From the NCBI GenBank assembly GCA_002686195.1, contig NZAS01000146.1, positions 1 through 8,941 on the forward strand: a stretch of DNA of 8,941 nt, given 5' to 3'. Below the pieces are notes generated by a model. The model was not told the DNA's origin. It worked only from the letters and a program-made list of their open reading frames with translations, and searched no databases. Shown piece by piece: positions 1 through 5,121 of the stretch (positions are counted from its first letter, which is position 1; every line of letters begins with the position of its first letter). Origin of the DNA: Candidatus Pacearchaeota archaeon (GTDB lineage Archaea > Nanoarchaeota > Nanoarchaeia > Pacearchaeales > GW2011-AR1). The position numbers were made by a program, and so were the translations under genes.

Positions 1-297
1 GAGCACGCCCACTGGACGGGTGCTGCTGACCGCCTGAACCGAGAGGGCATCGTCAAGTTCTCGGGGTTCGGCTCGCAGGTATATGCCTACGAGGAGTTGG
101 TGGCCGAGATTGGCGCGGCTTTCACATGCGCCTATCTCGGAGTCAAGCGGGAAGGTCTGATGGACAATCATGTGGCCTACCTCGCCAACTGGCGCAAGGC
201 TCTCAAGGATGACCCGACTGTGATTCAGCGGGCCGCGAACGAGGCGGGCAAGGTCATGCGCTACCTCATAAACAAGGGCGAAGGTTCGGGGAGATAA
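1..297 (+). CDS. ArdC-like zincin metallopeptidase, C-terminal fragment (5' end outside window)
   Basis: Reading frame 1 is open from the first base to TAA at 295-297, giving the last 98 residues of a longer protein. It opens with EHAHWTG, which fits an HExxH zinc site whose first His lies just before the window. It continues with DRLNRE, then FGSQVYAYEELVAEIGAAF, matching the EELVAE helix that supplies the third metal ligand in the C-terminal zincin domain of ArdC-like antirestriction proteins and phage polyvalent proteins. The tail (AYLANWRKALKDDP, then an Ala-rich helix ending KVMRYLINKGEG) is also typical of that domain. ArdC proteins bind single-stranded DNA and protect incoming DNA from restriction; here only the peptidase-like domain is seen, so antirestriction activity is inferred. 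Codons are GC-rich compared with genes to the right. Confidence 0.75.
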   Translation, partial: EHAHWTGAADRLNREGIVKFSGFGSQVYAYEELVAEIGAAFTCAYLGVKREGLMDNHVAYLANWRKALKDDPTVIQRAANEAGKVMRYLINKGEGSGR

Positions 298-302
298 TCC
301 CC

Positions 303-350
303 GGCCCTTCGGGCCTTCCCCGAGGGGTTACACCTTCAAGGTGTAACCCC
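303..350 (+). terminator. Two tandem hairpins after the ArdC-like gene
   Basis: The first is a 5-bp GC stem with loop TTC (303-315). The second is a perfect 11-bp stem, GGGGTTACACC/GGTGTAACCCC (324-334 and 340-350), with loop TTCAA. A pyrimidine-rich run follows, but the U-rich stretch begins only about 16 bases later, so this is a probable terminator or mRNA-end stabiliser rather than a textbook intrinsic terminator. Confidence 0.55.
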
Positions 351-369
351 TCCCCTCTCTTCTCTCTTT

Positions 370-397
370 TCGTTTTCTCTTTTCCTATCAGTTACTC
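370..397 (+). promoter_or_regulatory. B-box promoter 1
   Basis: TCGTTT at 370-375, a 17-bp spacer ending in the conserved TTTCCTATCAGT (381-392), and TACTCA as the -10-like hexamer. It lies 21 bases before the start codon of the gene at 419. There is no A box upstream. Confidence 0.65.
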
Positions 398-418
398 ATT
401 CACATGGAGGCAATCACA

Positions 419-1111
419 ATGTCAAAACCCCGAGCAATCCTCAACGCTGGCAAGGTCGTAGAAATCACGGCTGTCAGCCTCATCGTCAAGGCTGGTGGTT
501 CTGCTGCTGGCACCATCCCCGGCTGGCGGGACTACATGGACTTTTGCAGCCTGTGGGATTTCGATGTGGACCCCACTGATGAGTCGAGCGCCCGCCAGCG
601 TACGACTAACCTCTACACCCCAGACGGCGAGCGCATCAACCCCGGTCGTGGCGAGCGCATCATCGATGCCAGCGTGGATGCTCCGATTCTGGGCGTGGAG
701 CATGCCCTACGGTCGCGCTTCCCGGTCAGCATCAAGGCTGGCGATAGCCGGGACATCACCGTGGACATTCCGGCCCTTCGGGGCTGGGTCGAGTCGGGCG
801 CTCCCCTGTGGACCTACTGTCTCAACGGAGAGTCGGAAGCCGTCTACTCTCGCGAAGGTGTCGTGCCGTGGGCTACCAACCTGACCATGCGCCGGGTCGA
901 TGCTGCTGCTGTCATCCGAGCGCAGGCGAAGATTGCCGACCCGTGGAGCATCGATGGACCCACCCGGTTCGCAAAGCTCCGCCGGATGAAGGTCGGCAAG
1001 TACGAGTACACCCGGTTCAACATCAACTGGAACAAGGTGCCTTCCCACCTGTGGATGGACTCCCAGTACATCCCCTTCGACCCCTCCGCTCCTCTGCCCT
1101 GCCCCTGGTAG
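419..1111 (+). CDS. Conserved hypothetical protein, 230 aa, paralogue of the product of 6139-6831
   Basis: I do not recognise a named family. The start at 419 is chosen because GGAGG at 405-409 is correctly spaced; an in-frame ATG at 404 overlaps that site and is not credible. The product is about two thirds identical, end to end and almost without gaps, to the 230-residue protein encoded at 6139-6831. The best conserved blocks are RAILN-GKVVEITAVS near the N-terminus, RINPGRGERIIDA (about residues 72-84), KAGDSRDIT (about 106-114), LRGWVESGAPLW (about 119-130), REGVVP and ADPWS. There is no signal peptide, transmembrane segment or recognisable catalytic motif, so it is probably a soluble cytoplasmic protein. 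A B box precedes it. Leu codons are of the CTN type with no TTG, unlike the genes to the right, and the coding sequence is much GC-richer than its paralogue. Confidence 0.9.
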   Translation: MSKPRAILNAGKVVEITAVSLIVKAGGSAAGTIPGWRDYMDFCSLWDFDVDPTDESSARQRTTNLYTPDGERINPGRGERIIDASVDAPILGVEHALRSRFPVSIKAGDSRDITVDIPALRGWVESGAPLWTYCLNGESEAVYSREGVVPWATNLTMRRVDAAAVIRAQAKIADPWSIDGPTRFAKLRRMKVGKYEYTRFNINWNKVPSHLWMDSQYIPFDPSAPLPCPW

Positions 1112-1118
1112 GGCAGGG
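1092..1118 (+). terminator. Hairpin over the stop codon of the 230-aa gene
   Basis: A 9-bp stem (1092-1100 with 1110-1118, core CTGCCCT/AGGGCAG, one G-T pair) encloses and includes part of the TAG at 1109-1111. No T run follows, so it may only attenuate transcription or stabilise the mRNA end. A smaller 6-bp hairpin, CGCGGG/CCCGCG, follows at 1133-1151. The rest of the gap up to 1193 shows no promoter. Confidence 0.35.
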
Positions 1119-1193
1119 GGCGACCCCTTCAACGCGGGAAAGTGGCCCGCGCACCAGGGAGGCACCCCCTCCCGCAGCATAGGAAGGTGACCC

Positions 1194-1391
1194 ATTCCCT
1201 CCGACTTCAACTATGAAGCCTGGATGAAGTGGCTCGTAACCCACGGTCTTGTAGAACAGGCCGAGGTTCCTGGGATGCTGAAGCGGATTGAGGCTGGCGA
1301 GAAAGTCAGCGTCAAGATTGCTTCAGGCTCCAGGGGCAAGGCGCGAGTCCATGGACATGGTACCGCTGTTCGCTTCTTGTCAAAGAAGTAG
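1194..1391 (+). CDS. Small hypothetical protein (65 aa) with apparent AUU start codon
   Basis: The frame opens after a TGA at 1188-1190 and closes with TAG at 1389-1391. An excellent SD (TAGGAAGGTGA, 1180-1190) sits 6 bases, counted from its AAGG core, before ATT at 1194; no ATG, GTG or TTG is available at that distance in this frame. Started there, the product begins (M)PSDFNYEAWMKWLVTHG and ends with a basic stretch, KVSVKIASGSRGKARVHGHGTAVRFLSKK. The only in-frame ATG that could serve instead, at 1224, has no SD and would lose ten plausible residues. AUU initiation is rare but known, as in E. coli infC, where it serves autoregulation. The family is unknown; the basic C-terminal half could bind nucleic acid. 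It has no promoter of its own and is probably co-transcribed with the gene at 419. Confidence 0.65.
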   Translation: MPSDFNYEAWMKWLVTHGLVEQAEVPGMLKRIEAGEKVSVKIASGSRGKARVHGHGTAVRFLSKK

Positions 1392-1403
1392 CAGCCCCGA
1401 GGT

Positions 1404-1424
1404 TGCACCCGTTCTCCGGGTGCA
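1404..1424 (+). other. Hairpin between stop codon and terminator
   Basis: A perfect 8-bp stem, TGCACCCG/CGGGTGCA, with loop TTCTC lies just upstream of the strong terminator at 1431. It may be part of a double terminator or protect the mRNA end. Confidence 0.4.
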
Positions 1425-1430
1425 CCCTCC

Positions 1431-1472
1431 AGCCCCTGGTGTGTGCCTCCCGCACACCAGGGGCTTTTCTTT
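1431..1472 (+). terminator. Strong intrinsic terminator
   Basis: A perfect 13-bp stem, AGCCCCTGGTGTG (1431-1443) with CACACCAGGGGCT (1453-1465), has a 9-base loop and runs directly into TTTTCTTT. It ends the left, GC-rich block of genes. Confidence 0.9.
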
Positions 1473-1484
1473 GTCCAAAATTCC

Positions 1485-1500
1485 GGGCAAAAACTTTACA
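1485..1500 (+). repeat. A box 1 (GGGCAAAAACTTTACA)
   Basis: One of ten ungapped 16-bp copies in the window with consensus GGGCAAAARNTTTRCA. It begins 20 bases after the terminator stem and ends 9 bases before the TTGATT hexamer of B box 2. Confidence 0.75.
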
Positions 1501-1509
1501 ATTCATTTT

Positions 1510-1537
1510 TTGATTTTCTATTTCTTATCAGTTATTA
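1510..1537 (+). promoter_or_regulatory. B-box promoter 2
   Basis: TTGATT at 1510-1515, a 17-bp spacer ending in TTTCTTATCAGT, then TATTAC. The predicted transcript would start close to the GGAGG at 1543-1547 of the phosphoesterase gene. A box 1 lies upstream at the standard distance. Confidence 0.7.
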
Positions 1538-1554
1538 CACACTGGAGGCAGGAA

Positions 1555-2235
1555 ATGATTTTGTATGTTGGAGACATTCACGGGTCTGTGGACAGCGTGG
1601 TTTCGGTTGATGAAGCTGCGGTGAAGGCTGGGGCTGATTGGGTCATCCAAGTTGGAGACTTTGGAATCTTCTGGCCTGGACGAGATTGCGCCGTTGCCAA
1701 GTACTTTCGCAAGCGTGCTCGTCAGGGTCGGCCCGGTCCAACGTGGTTGACTTGTGGTGGAAACCATGACAACTGGAAAAAGCTGTTTGAGTTGGCCGCC
1801 GCGCAAGGAGAGCCGGACTTGGTAGAGTTGGTGCCTGGCTGCTTTTACGTCCAGCGTGGATGCGTACATGATGTTGATGGAATCAAACATATCTTTTTTG
1901 GCGGTGCGGAGTCTGTGGATAAGCACACACGCGTAGAGGGAGAATCTTGGTGGTCAGAGGAAACCCCTACCTATGGGGAGTTCTCTAACTTCTCGGCTAA
2001 CTTGGAAGATGAAAAGCCGGAGGTTGTTGTCACCCATGAGGCTCCTTCGAGAATCCCTATATATAAAACCAACAGGGATTCATCTACTACGCCACGCAAC
2101 CTCGAAAACATTTTGAAAATGAGTACGCACACGCCTGCAAGGTGGTACTTCGGGCACCATCATGTCAAAGAGTCTTGGACTATTGATGGTGTTGAGTTTC
2201 ATTGTTGTGGGCTTCATGGTGAATATGTAAAATAG
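1555..2235 (+). CDS. Calcineurin-like metallophosphoesterase, 226 aa
   Basis: A complete set of metal-binding motifs of the calcineurin-like phosphoesterase superfamily is visible in order: GDIHG at residues 6-10 (Asp7, His9), GDFG at 34-37 (Asp35), GGNHD at 68-72 (Asn70, His71), THEAP with His161, and GHHH at 200-203. Such enzymes hydrolyse phosphomono- or phosphodiesters with two metal ions; the substrate cannot be read from the sequence. The protein is cytoplasmic, with no signal peptide or membrane segment. The start at 1555 follows GGAGG at 1543-1547; the same frame is open upstream to 1288, but that extension crosses a terminator and a promoter and is not coding. Seven of ten Leu codons are TTG, contrasting with the gene at 419. 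It forms a single-gene unit between two terminators, under A box 1 and B box 2. Confidence 0.93.
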   Translation: MILYVGDIHGSVDSVVSVDEAAVKAGADWVIQVGDFGIFWPGRDCAVAKYFRKRARQGRPGPTWLTCGGNHDNWKKLFELAAAQGEPDLVELVPGCFYVQRGCVHDVDGIKHIFFGGAESVDKHTRVEGESWWSEETPTYGEFSNFSANLEDEKPEVVVTHEAPSRIPIYKTNRDSSTTPRNLENILKMSTHTPARWYFGHHHVKESWTIDGVEFHCCGLHGEYVK

Positions 2236-2256
2236 CGGATAGCCTCCTCCCCCGCT

Positions 2257-2297
2257 CCCTCCATGCGTTTTGTGTATGCACACGCATGGAGGGTTTT
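2257..2297 (+). terminator. Intrinsic terminator of the phosphoesterase gene
   Basis: A 12-bp perfect stem, CCCTCCATGCGT (2257-2268) with ACGCATGGAGGG (2282-2293), has a 13-base loop and is followed by TTTT. It lies 21 bases after the stop codon. Confidence 0.85.
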
Positions 2298-2313
2298 ACA
2301 TGCCTATCTATCC

Positions 2314-2329
2314 GGGCAAAAAATTGACA
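2314..2329 (+). repeat. A box 2, orphan (GGGCAAAAAATTGACA)
   Basis: The copy starts 20 bases after the terminator stem, exactly as A box 1 does, but no B box and no + strand gene follow. It carries TTGACA where the others have TTTRCA. The rest of 2330-2375 is AT-rich with nothing recognisable. Confidence 0.65.
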
Positions 2330-2363
2330 TTTAAAACAAATTAAAATCCAGCAGGTGCCGGCA

Positions 2364-2379
2364 GGTTGTTTTACCAACC
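2364..2379 (+). other. Small hairpin abutting A box 3
   Basis: GGTTG (2364-2368) pairs with CAACC (2375-2379) around a 6-base loop; its last base touches the first base of A box 3. Weak on its own. Confidence 0.3.
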
Positions 2380-2395
2380 GGGCAAAAGTTTTACA
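2380..2395 (+). repeat. A box 3, orphan (GGGCAAAAGTTTTACA)
   Basis: The copy lies in the convergent gap after the minus-strand gene's terminator hairpin. It has no B box and no + strand gene downstream. Confidence 0.65.
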
Positions 2396-2399
2396 TGTG

Positions 2400-2446
2400 C
2401 CCCGAGGTGGAGCAGGGCCGCGTGTTCGCACGACCCTGCTCCGGGG
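2400..2446 (-). terminator. Long hairpin terminating the minus-strand gene
   Basis: A 9-bp stem, GGAGCAGGG (2409-2417) with CCCTGCTCC (2434-2442), is extended by CCCC/GGGG after a four-base bulge, with an inner CGTG-TTCG-CACG tetraloop. A second, smaller stem, CCCC-TAAATA-GGGG (2449-2462), overlaps the stop codon. No strong U run follows on the minus strand. The convergent position supports a terminator role. Confidence 0.6.
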
Positions 2447-2451
2447 TTCCC

Positions 2452-2841
<390 letters not shown>

Positions 2842-2873
2842 GATGTGCCTCCTTGCACTTCGGGTCTATGAAC

Positions 2874-2901
2874 GTATAACCGATAGGAAAGTGAAATTCA
2901 A
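2874..2901 (-). promoter_or_regulatory. B-box promoter 3 (minus strand)
   Basis: Read on the minus strand: TTGAAT (2901-2896), a 17-bp spacer ending in TTTCCTATCGGT, then TATACG. It directs transcription of the 129-aa gene and is the only reverse copy, showing that orientation follows the gene. Confidence 0.68.
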
Positions 2902-2909
2902 ATCTCTCC

Positions 2910-2925
2910 GGGCAAAAAGTTTACA
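2910..2925 (+). repeat. A box 4, shared by divergent promoters (GGGCAAAAAGTTTACA)
   Basis: The copy sits 8 bases from the -35-like hexamer of minus-strand B box 3 and 9 bases from that of B box 4, so it is centred near -52 for both units. Confidence 0.75.
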
Positions 2926-2934
2926 GTTCATTTT

Positions 2935-2962
2935 TTGATTTTGATTTTCTTATCGGTTATAT
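2935..2962 (+). promoter_or_regulatory. B-box promoter 4
   Basis: TTGATT at 2935-2940, a 17-bp spacer ending in TTTCTTATCGGT, then TATATC. It drives the small-gene operon 2994-3650. The leader here is the longest of the set (35 bases from GTTA to the start codon). Confidence 0.7.
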
Positions 2963-2993
2963 CACGATGGAACAAAAAACGAGAGGTATTCCA

Positions 2994-3233
2994 ATGAGAA
3001 ATGAAGCTGTGATTTCTGCGTGGCTTGCGGGCCGTCGAGCGTCTACCGCGAATCTGTCAACGGATGGGCAGGGGCTTTGGTCTTACAATCTTCTGATTGG
3101 TGACCGCTCCGATGGTCTGACCCGAATTTTTGACTACACGGCATCTGGTAACTATATCTCTCAAACAACGTCTTGCCACGTTGGATTGGCGATTCGCGGC
3201 ACTCCCGGCATGACTCTAACAAAGCCAAAATAG
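2994..3233 (+). CDS. Conserved phage hypothetical protein, 79 aa
   Basis: The start at 2994 follows GAGAGG at 2981-2986; an in-frame ATG at 2967 has no SD. The product begins MRNEAVISAWLAGRRASTANLSTD, followed by GLWSYNLLIG, an IFDYTASGNYISQTTSCHVGLA block and a short basic end. I recall similar small proteins in other large phages, usually unannotated; no catalytic motif is visible. It is the first gene of a four-gene operon and its stop codon overlaps the SD of the next gene (AGGAGAGG from 3232). Confidence 0.8.
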   Translation: MRNEAVISAWLAGRRASTANLSTDGQGLWSYNLLIGDRSDGLTRIFDYTASGNYISQTTSCHVGLAIRGTPGMTLTKPK

Positions 3234-3241
3234 GAGAGGCT

Positions 3242-3403
3242 ATGGATAAATCCGACTTGGAGGAATGGGTTGAATTTCTTACAAAACCCGTTTCTAAAAT
3301 TTCTAAAAACCCTTCAAATAAAATTTGCAGTTCATCCGTTGATCAAGACATAGAGCAATGGAAAGCAAAAATAAATAAGGATCAGGAGAAAGAAAATGCT
3401 TGA
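3242..3403 (+). CDS. Small hypothetical protein, 53 aa
   Basis: Begins MDKSDLEEWVEFLTKPVSKISKN and ends DIEQWKAKINKDQEKENA. It is soluble, charged and probably mostly helical, with no recognised family. The SD, AGGAGAGG, overlaps the stop of the upstream gene and is 2-4 bases from the start. The last 8 bases overlap the start of the next gene, suggesting translational coupling. Confidence 0.75.
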   Translation: MDKSDLEEWVEFLTKPVSKISKNPSNKICSSSVDQDIEQWKAKINKDQEKENA

Positions 3404-3476
3404 CTTTATTATAGGAGCGGTTATCATCTGGGTAGTCTTTCGCTTGTTGGATCACGTTTGGCGGAAGATTCGTTAA
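3396..3476 (+). CDS. Predicted single-pass membrane miniprotein, 26 aa
   Basis: MLDFIIGAVIIWVVFRLLDHVWRKIR: one hydrophobic helix (about residues 3-18) followed by a basic end, a layout that favours a cytoplasmic C-terminus. AGGAG at 3384-3388 gives good spacing, and the start overlaps the end of the upstream gene by 8 bases. Its role is unknown; phage miniproteins of this shape may act on host membrane proteins, but that is only a possibility. Confidence 0.65.
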   Translation: MLDFIIGAVIIWVVFRLLDHVWRKIR

Positions 3477-3503
3477 TCACACACATATATATGGAGATAT
3501 AAA

Positions 3504-3650
3504 ATGGAAGTAGCATTTGGAATTTTTGGAGTAGCATTTGGCCTGTGCGTTTACGCCCTCGCCTTTATTGGTGGCCGCCAGCTTTGGCAGCAACGCAAGC
3601 TTGTCCGCGTGCCTGTTTCTTCTACCCCTGTTAATGTAGAAGAAGATTAA
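3504..3650 (+). CDS. Predicted single-pass membrane protein, 48 aa
   Basis: MEVAFGIFGVAFGLCVYALAFIGG forms a hydrophobic N-terminal helix with small-residue (Gly/Ala) spacing. It is followed by a basic juxtamembrane stretch, RQLWQQRKLVR, and an acidic end, VEED. The SD, GGAGAT (3492-3497), is correctly placed. It is the last gene of the operon started by B box 4. It could be cleaved as a signal peptide, but no clear signal-peptidase site or lipobox is seen, so an anchored small protein is more likely. Confidence 0.7.
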   Translation: MEVAFGIFGVAFGLCVYALAFIGGRQLWQQRKLVRVPVSSTPVNVEED

Positions 3651-3668
3651 AGCCCCCGCGAGTCGCAC

Positions 3669-3691
3669 CGCGTGCACAATTTGTGTGCGTG
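3669..3691 (+). terminator. Possible weak hairpin after the small-gene operon
   Basis: CGCGTGCAC (3669-3677) can pair with GTGTGCGTG (3683-3691) using three G-T pairs around loop AATTT. No T run follows. It is reported because it lies where a terminator is expected. Confidence 0.3.
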
Positions 3692-3701
3692 CGTGCCCTC
3701 T

Positions 3702-3717
3702 GGGCAAAAAGTTTGCA
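3702..3717 (+). repeat. A box 5, first of a tandem pair (GGGCAAAAAGTTTGCA)
   Basis: This copy has a good dyad, GCAAA-AAG-TTTGC. It lies 25 bp upstream of A box 6, so the two copies are about 2.4 helical turns apart. Confidence 0.7.
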
Positions 3718-3726
3718 TACACGCGC

Positions 3727-3742
3727 GGGCAAAAGATTTACA
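3727..3742 (+). repeat. A box 6, second of a tandem pair (GGGCAAAAGATTTACA)
   Basis: This copy ends 10 bases before the TTGATT of B box 5, the standard arrangement. Confidence 0.72.
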
Positions 3743-3752
3743 TTTGGTATTT

Positions 3753-3780
3753 TTGATTTCTGCTTTCTTATCAGTTATAT
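3753..3780 (+). promoter_or_regulatory. B-box promoter 5
   Basis: TTGATT at 3753-3758, a 17-bp spacer ending in TTTCTTATCAGT, then TATATT (3776-3781), the best -10 match of the set. The predicted start would be at or next to the AAGGAG of the gene at 3801. Confidence 0.72.
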
Positions 3781-3800
3781 TGCTTTGAAGGAGAAATCAA

Positions 3801-4154
3801 ATGAGCATTACCCGACGACAGTTTTTCGCACGCATGCGTAAGCTTGGATATTCCAAGTCTCGTATGCAAATGACTCGGATTGGTCTTACCTATGTAAAGG
3901 AAGAGGATGGCAATCGCGTGACCGTGACTGTGCCAAAGCATCACGAGAGCACATTCCACATTCTTGGGGATGTTCCGTATAGCGGCATCTTCGTTGAAAA
4001 GATTGCAGGTCGTGAAACTAACTGGGGGACTCCAGTTGACACCAAGGCTCTTGGTCTTGAAATGTTTGAGGTGTGCTTGGGGCTTTGCTCTGGCGGCATC
4101 GAGATGGTCCGGCAACCTTTGGAGGGCCGCGCCGAAGGTGGCCCAGCAAAGTAA
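3801..4154 (+). CDS. Hypothetical protein, 117 aa
   Basis: I do not recognise the family. A basic N-terminal helix (MSITRRQFFARMRKLGYSKSRMQM, residues 1-24) precedes a mixed domain with a strand-like VTVTVPKHHES, then FVEKIAGRETNWGTPVD and an LGLEMFEVCLGLCSGGIEM segment; the tail is Gly/Ala/Lys. There is no signal peptide or clear membrane helix. AAGGAG lies 7 bases before the start. The gene opens an operon with the miniprotein at 4179 and probably reads on into 4339-5105. Confidence 0.82.
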   Translation: MSITRRQFFARMRKLGYSKSRMQMTRIGLTYVKEEDGNRVTVTVPKHHESTFHILGDVPYSGIFVEKIAGRETNWGTPVDTKALGLEMFEVCLGLCSGGIEMVRQPLEGRAEGGPAK

Positions 4155-4178
4155 TCTATTATTGTTGAGGGGGATGGC

Positions 4179-4292
4179 ATGAGAAAAGTAAAGACCAGCA
4201 GGAAGATTAGATTTCTGGTAGCTTGTGCCGTCGCCTTCTCAATGATTCTTGGAATGTTTGTCAAGGAAGATTGCGAAAAAGAAGGTAATTGA
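4179..4292 (+). CDS. Predicted membrane miniprotein, 37 aa
   Basis: MRKVKTSRKIRFLVACAVAFSMILGMFVKEDCEKEGN: a strongly basic N-terminus, one hydrophobic segment (about residues 12-28) and an acidic C-terminus, the positive-inside pattern of a type II anchor or an uncleaved signal. VACA could be read as a poor lipobox but is too close to the start of the hydrophobic segment. GAGGGGG at 4167-4173 serves as SD; the ATG at 4174 would give only two codons. The -35-like hexamer of B box 6 overlaps its stop codon. Confidence 0.6.
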   Translation: MRKVKTSRKIRFLVACAVAFSMILGMFVKEDCEKEGN

Positions 4293-4316
4293 ATTTCGTT
4301 TTCTTATCGGTTACTC
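4289..4316 (+). promoter_or_regulatory. B-box promoter 6 (internal to an operon)
   Basis: TTGAAT at 4289-4294 overlaps the upstream stop codon; the 17-bp spacer ends in TTTCTTATCGGT and is followed by TACTCT. There is no A box, so this promoter may be basal or constitutive within the regulon. Confidence 0.65.
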
Positions 4317-4338
4317 TGTTGTACACAAGGAGAATGAC

Positions 4339-4605
4339 ATGTTTATCGACGCAAATGAAATTATCACCCTTATCCAAGCCGCAAGGGATTGTGAGGCAAA
4401 GCTGCCAAAAGAGGAGCAGTGGATTCATGTTAGTGATATTGCAGCAACACTTCAGAAGCTGATTGACGATGAAGGTGCCCGCCAAGAAGCGGCGATGGAT
4501 AAGATGGCTGAAGATTACGAGGATGAGGAATACGGAAGGCTTGAGTGTGAAAACGCTGCAATCGAAAAGCAGCTTTCCATGCAAGATTGGCCGGGAGGAG
4601 TTTAG
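4339..4605 (+). CDS. Hypothetical acidic protein, 88 aa
   Basis: Begins MFIDANEIITLIQAARDCEAKLPKEEQWIHVSDIAATLQKLIDDEGA and ends with a very acidic helix (DKMAEDYEDEEYGRLECENAAIEKQ) and WPGGV. It is probably helical throughout and soluble; I do not recognise it. AAGGAG lies 8 bases before the start. The end overlaps the SD region of the downstream kinase, implying coupled translation. Confidence 0.8.
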   Translation: MFIDANEIITLIQAARDCEAKLPKEEQWIHVSDIAATLQKLIDDEGARQEAAMDKMAEDYEDEEYGRLECENAAIEKQLSMQDWPGGV

Positions 4606-4658
4606 AGATGACTGTTCACAGGAATATGTTTAATAAAAGAAACGAGGAGGAGTTTAAA

Positions 4659-5105
4659 ATGAGAACCCTTACTTTGATTCGCGGGATTTCTGGATGTGGC
4701 AAGACCACGCTGGCCCGACAGCTTGCCCTTGGTGGCTCTCGAAAGCTCCTCGCCGCTGATGATTATTTTGTTGGCAACGATGGAGTTTATCACTTTGACC
4801 CCTCTGGGCTACCCAAGGCTCACGCCTGGTGTCAGGAAGAAGCGTTGTCTGCTATGGAACAGGGGCTCCACGTCATTGTTCATAATACCTTTACTCAAAG
4901 GTGGGAGATGGAACCCTATCTCCAGATGGCGACCCAGCACGGGTATCAGGTGACTGTTGCTTCCATCTATGATGGAGGTTTGACAGACGAGGAGTTGACC
5001 GAGCGGAACGAGCATGGTGTGCCCTTGGCCGGCATCTCTCAAATGAGAGAACGCTTTGAGCATGACTGGAAGAATGGAAACCCAAAGCCTCCTTGGGAGA
5101 GGTAG
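4659..5105 (+). CDS. P-loop kinase, N4BP2L1-like (AAA_33 type), 148 aa
   Basis: The P-loop GISGCGKTT spans residues 9-17. It is followed by LAADDYF (Asp34, Asp35), DGVYHFDPSGLPKAHAWCQEEAL, VIVHNTFTQRWEMEPYLQMA and ERNEHGVP. This order is characteristic of the NEDD4-binding-protein-2-like family, related to polynucleotide 5'-kinase domains. Asn76 in HNTF matches the usual DNTN position with one substitution. The likely reaction is ATP-dependent phosphorylation of a nucleic acid or nucleotide, but the substrate is unproven. The start at 4659 is chosen from the GAGGAGGAG just upstream and because family members begin a few residues before the P-loop. An in-frame ATG at 4608 with its own SD, GGGAGGAG, could give a form 17 residues longer. 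It is the last gene of its operon, followed by a palindrome. Confidence 0.88.
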   Translation: MRTLTLIRGISGCGKTTLARQLALGGSRKLLAADDYFVGNDGVYHFDPSGLPKAHAWCQEEALSAMEQGLHVIVHNTFTQRWEMEPYLQMATQHGYQVTVASIYDGGLTDEELTERNEHGVPLAGISQMRERFEHDWKNGNPKPPWER

Positions 5106-5121
5106 CCTCCCTCCTTTCCCT

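Noticed and set aside
707..1244. Long minus-strand frames opposite the GC-rich genes at 419 and 1194
   Set aside because: They are by-products of high-GC codon use; no SD or B box, Pro/Gly/Arg-rich composition, and well-supported + strand genes occupy the space.
1495..1523. TTTACA of the A box as a -35 paired with a -10 at 17 bp
   Set aside because: At that distance the hexamers are CTATTT, GATTTT and similar, with no conserved -10, whereas the B box has a consistent hexamer pair.
1288..1554. In-frame upstream extension of the phosphoesterase gene to an ATG at 1288
   Set aside because: It runs through a strong terminator, an A box and a B box, and overlaps the 65-residue gene; the start at 1555 has its own GGAGG and puts GDIHG at the normal N-terminal position.
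2967..2993. Earlier start at ATG 2967 for the 79-residue protein
   Set aside because: It lacks an SD and sits within a few bases of the predicted transcript start; GAGAGG is correctly placed for 2994.
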